Shown one piece after another: positions 62,321 to 64,000 of a DNA stretch of 64,000 nt (position 1 is the stretch's first letter; each line of letters begins with the position of its first letter). The notes under the pieces were generated by a model. It worked only from the letters and a program-made list of their open reading frames with translations, had not been told where the DNA came from and searched no databases. The DNA is from RYN-230 sp963841695 (GTDB lineage: Bacteria > Actinomycetota > Actinomycetes > Streptosporangiales > Streptosporangiaceae), in NCBI GenBank assembly GCA_963841695.1, contig CAWJDQ010000003.1:62001-126000 (forward strand), written 5' to 3'. A program made the translations under genes and the position numbers.

Positions 62321-63895
62321 GACTGCCTAACCTCCTTGGGCAGGCTGAATCGGATGTTCTCAGTAGTGATCACGCGCTCGCTGACCTCGACAGCGCCGAG
62401 GCCGCCCAGCGCGGTGATGATGTCCTGGACGACCGCCGGGGGCGCGGACGCGCCCGCGGTCAGGCCGACCGTGGACACCCCGGCCAGCCAGCTCAGCTCG
62501 ATGTCGGACGGGCCGTCGATCAGGTAGGCGGTGGTACCCGCCCGCTGCGCGGTCTCCACCAGCCGCACAGAGTTCGATGAGTTCGCCGAGCCGGCCACCA
62601 GCACCAGGTCGGATTCGGCGGCCACGGCGCGGGCCGCGCGCTGCCGGTTGGTGGTCGCGTAGCAGATGTCGTCGCTGCCGGGCGCGCGGGCCGCCGGGAA
62701 CCGCTCACGCAGCGCCTCGGCGATGTCCGCGGCCTCGTCCGCGGCCAGCGTGGTCTGCATGAGGTAAGCCACCTTGCCCGGGTCGGGCGGCTGCAGCGCC
62801 ACCGACGTCCGCGGCCGTCTGGACCAGGGCCACGGACTCCGGGGCCTCGCCGAGGGTGCCCTCGACCTCCTCGTGCCCCTCGTGCCCGATCAGCGCGACC
62901 AGGTAGCCGTCCGAGGCGAACCTGCGCGCCTCGGCGTGCACCTTGGCCACGAGCGGGCAGGTGGCGTCAACCGTGGTCAGGCCCCGGCGATCGGCCTCGG
63001 CCCGGACCGCCGGGGACACGCCGTGCGCGGAGAAGACCACGCTGGCGCCGTCCGGCACCTCGCTGAGCTCGTCCACGAAGATCGCCCCGCGCTCTTCCAG
63101 CCCGGCCACCACGTGCGAGTTGTGCACGATCTGCTTGCGCACGTAGACCGGTGCCCCCTGCTGGTCCAGGGCCCGCTCCACGATCTCGATGGCCCGCTCC
63201 ACCCCGGCGCAGAACGAGCGGGGCCCGGCCAGCAGCACCTGCCGTTCGCCGACCGCCGCGGCCCACCGGGCCAGCGCGGGCCCGGCCGCGCGCAGCGACC
63301 GCAGCGCGGCCAGCCCGCCGCCCAGCCCGCCGGGACTGACCAGGGGACGGTCTGGCGTATCGGAGACGGCCCGGACCACCGCCAGCGGCCTGCCGCCCGC
63401 CGCGCGGGCCAGCACGGCCGATTCCATATCCGCAACGAGGACCCCGGTCGCGGCTAGCCGTTCCCGCTCGGCCCCATGGACCAGGTGGTCCACGGTGCGG
63501 ACCCGGCCGACCCGGACCCGGAGGCCTGCCCGGCGCAGTTCGCCCGCCAGCAGCGCCGCCGACGCGCACGGGATGACGCGGTGGCCATCGGTGACCTCGC
63601 TGGCCACCACGAGGTCGCCGGGCCGCAGGTCCGCGGCCAGGCCACCGCCCGTGCCCGCCACCGCCAGGGCGGCGAACGGCTGCTGGCGCAGCGCGGCCTC
63701 CCGGGCGCCGGCCCGGCGCGGCCCGTACCCGGTCGCCACGACCTGGCCCACGACCTGGCCCGCGTCCAGGCCCGCATCGCGCAGCCCGCGCCGGACCGCC
63801 CGGGCCTCCAGCCGCAGCGGGGCGCAGACCAGCAGCCCGGAGCCGGTGACCGGGTGGCGGCGGGCCCGCCCGCTGGCCACCTGGAGCCGGGTCAT
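62317..63895 (-). CDS. ispH: Fusion of HpnG-type nucleosidase/phosphorylase and IspH (HMBPP reductase), one-base frameshift near 62806
   Basis: ATG 63895 overlaps the shc stop. Residues ~15-215 are an HpnG-like nucleoside phosphorylase (GLLVCAPLRLEARAVRRGL, AVAGTGGGLAADLRPGDLVV, ADMESAVLARA), which releases adenine from adenosylhopane. Residues ~218-525 are a complete IspH: VLLAGPRSFCAGVERAIEIV, HNSHVV, VFSAHGVSP, DATCPLVAKVH, IGHEGHEEVEGT, MQTTLAADEAADI, CYATTNRQRA and GSANSSNSVRL. The three Fe-S cysteines and the Glu/Thr active-site residues are present. An extra base near 62806 shifts the frame inside IspH. Removing it gives 525 residues. The fusion ties isoprenoid precursor supply to hopanoid side-chain processing. 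Confidence 0.9.
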
Positions 63896-64000
63896 GACCG
63901 CGCCGCCAGGTACCGGCCCAGCGCGGACACCGGGAACACCAGCCGGTACAGGTGGTAGTTGATGTAGAAGTCGCCGGGGAAGCCGGTGCCGGTGTACTCC
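63892..64000 (-). CDS. shc: Squalene-hopene cyclase, C-terminal end only
   Basis: The last 35 codons before the stop at 63892 read EYTGTGFPGDFYINYHLYRL, then VFPVSALGRYLAAR, the invariant C-terminus of squalene-hopene cyclases. The rest of the gene lies beyond the right edge. It cyclises squalene to hopene at the membrane. Its stop overlaps the hpnG-ispH start by four bases, so shc, hpnG-ispH and hpnH form one operon. Confidence 0.92.
   Translation of the reverse strand, partial: EYTGTGFPGDFYINYHLYRLVFPVSALGRYLAARS

Overview
The window is very GC-rich, densely coded actinobacterial DNA. The evidence is the codon bias, GTG starts behind strong AGGAGG-type ribosome sites, and families typical of Actinobacteria: DUF2252, DUF1707, DUF6458, mycothiol-type maleylpyruvate isomerases, a Ddn-type F420 enzyme, MerR-PP2C and PAS/GAF/SpoIIE phosphatases. 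A hopanoid locus at the right edge, plus a distant hpnB-like gene, fits a soil actinomycete such as the Streptosporangiales or relatives. That placement is inference. I see no phage, plasmid, insertion sequence or CRISPR array.

Layout. 0-11 kb: a DUF2252 gene with a long basic repetitive N-terminus (cut by the left edge), a GH15 trehalase/glucoamylase, a STAS protein, DUF1269 and SHOCT stress-type proteins, a K+ channel, and an RDD membrane protein carrying twelve exact nonapeptide repeats. 11-19.4 kb: a four-gene ABC operon (ATPase, FtsX permease, FtsX permease, ATPase). 19.5-24.5 kb: an HSL-type esterase, beta-carbonic anhydrase, a TetR operon behind three matching operators, then tRNA-Pro and tRNA-Gly. 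25-34.5 kb: a YhgE/Pip-USP fusion divergent from a TetR gene with two shared palindromes, a MOSC-reductase-ferredoxin fusion, a PadR operon with two perfect palindromes, DUF1707 proteins, and a MerR-PP2C phosphatase. 34-43 kb: an XRE regulator/aldo-keto reductase pair, an F420-type enzyme, an ArsR-ArsR-ArsN-like cassette, a second PadR-membrane pair, and a beta-propeller protein coupled to a MoaD-like protein. 44-54 kb: DedA, ArsR/SRPBCC, two tandem secreted paralogs, HpnB, flotillin/NfeD-like, and an FAD monooxygenase. 55-61 kb: a SpoIIE phosphatase, a MacB-like ABC pair, and a membrane glycosyltransferase. 61.3-64 kb: the hopanoid operon shc, hpnG-ispH fusion, hpnH, each overlapping the next by 4 bases.

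Two themes stand out. First, at least four compact regulator modules have their DNA sites visible: TetR (CCTATC-N3-GATAGG, three copies), a second TetR (GCCAAC-N4-GTTGGC, two copies), PadR (TCTACCTAGGTAGA, two copies), and possibly an ArsR. Second, many otherwise well-conserved genes are interrupted by single-base indels, even metabolic ones such as hpnH and ispH. This looks more like uncorrected assembly error than gene decay, so broken genes are annotated as whole reading units with the suspected break given.
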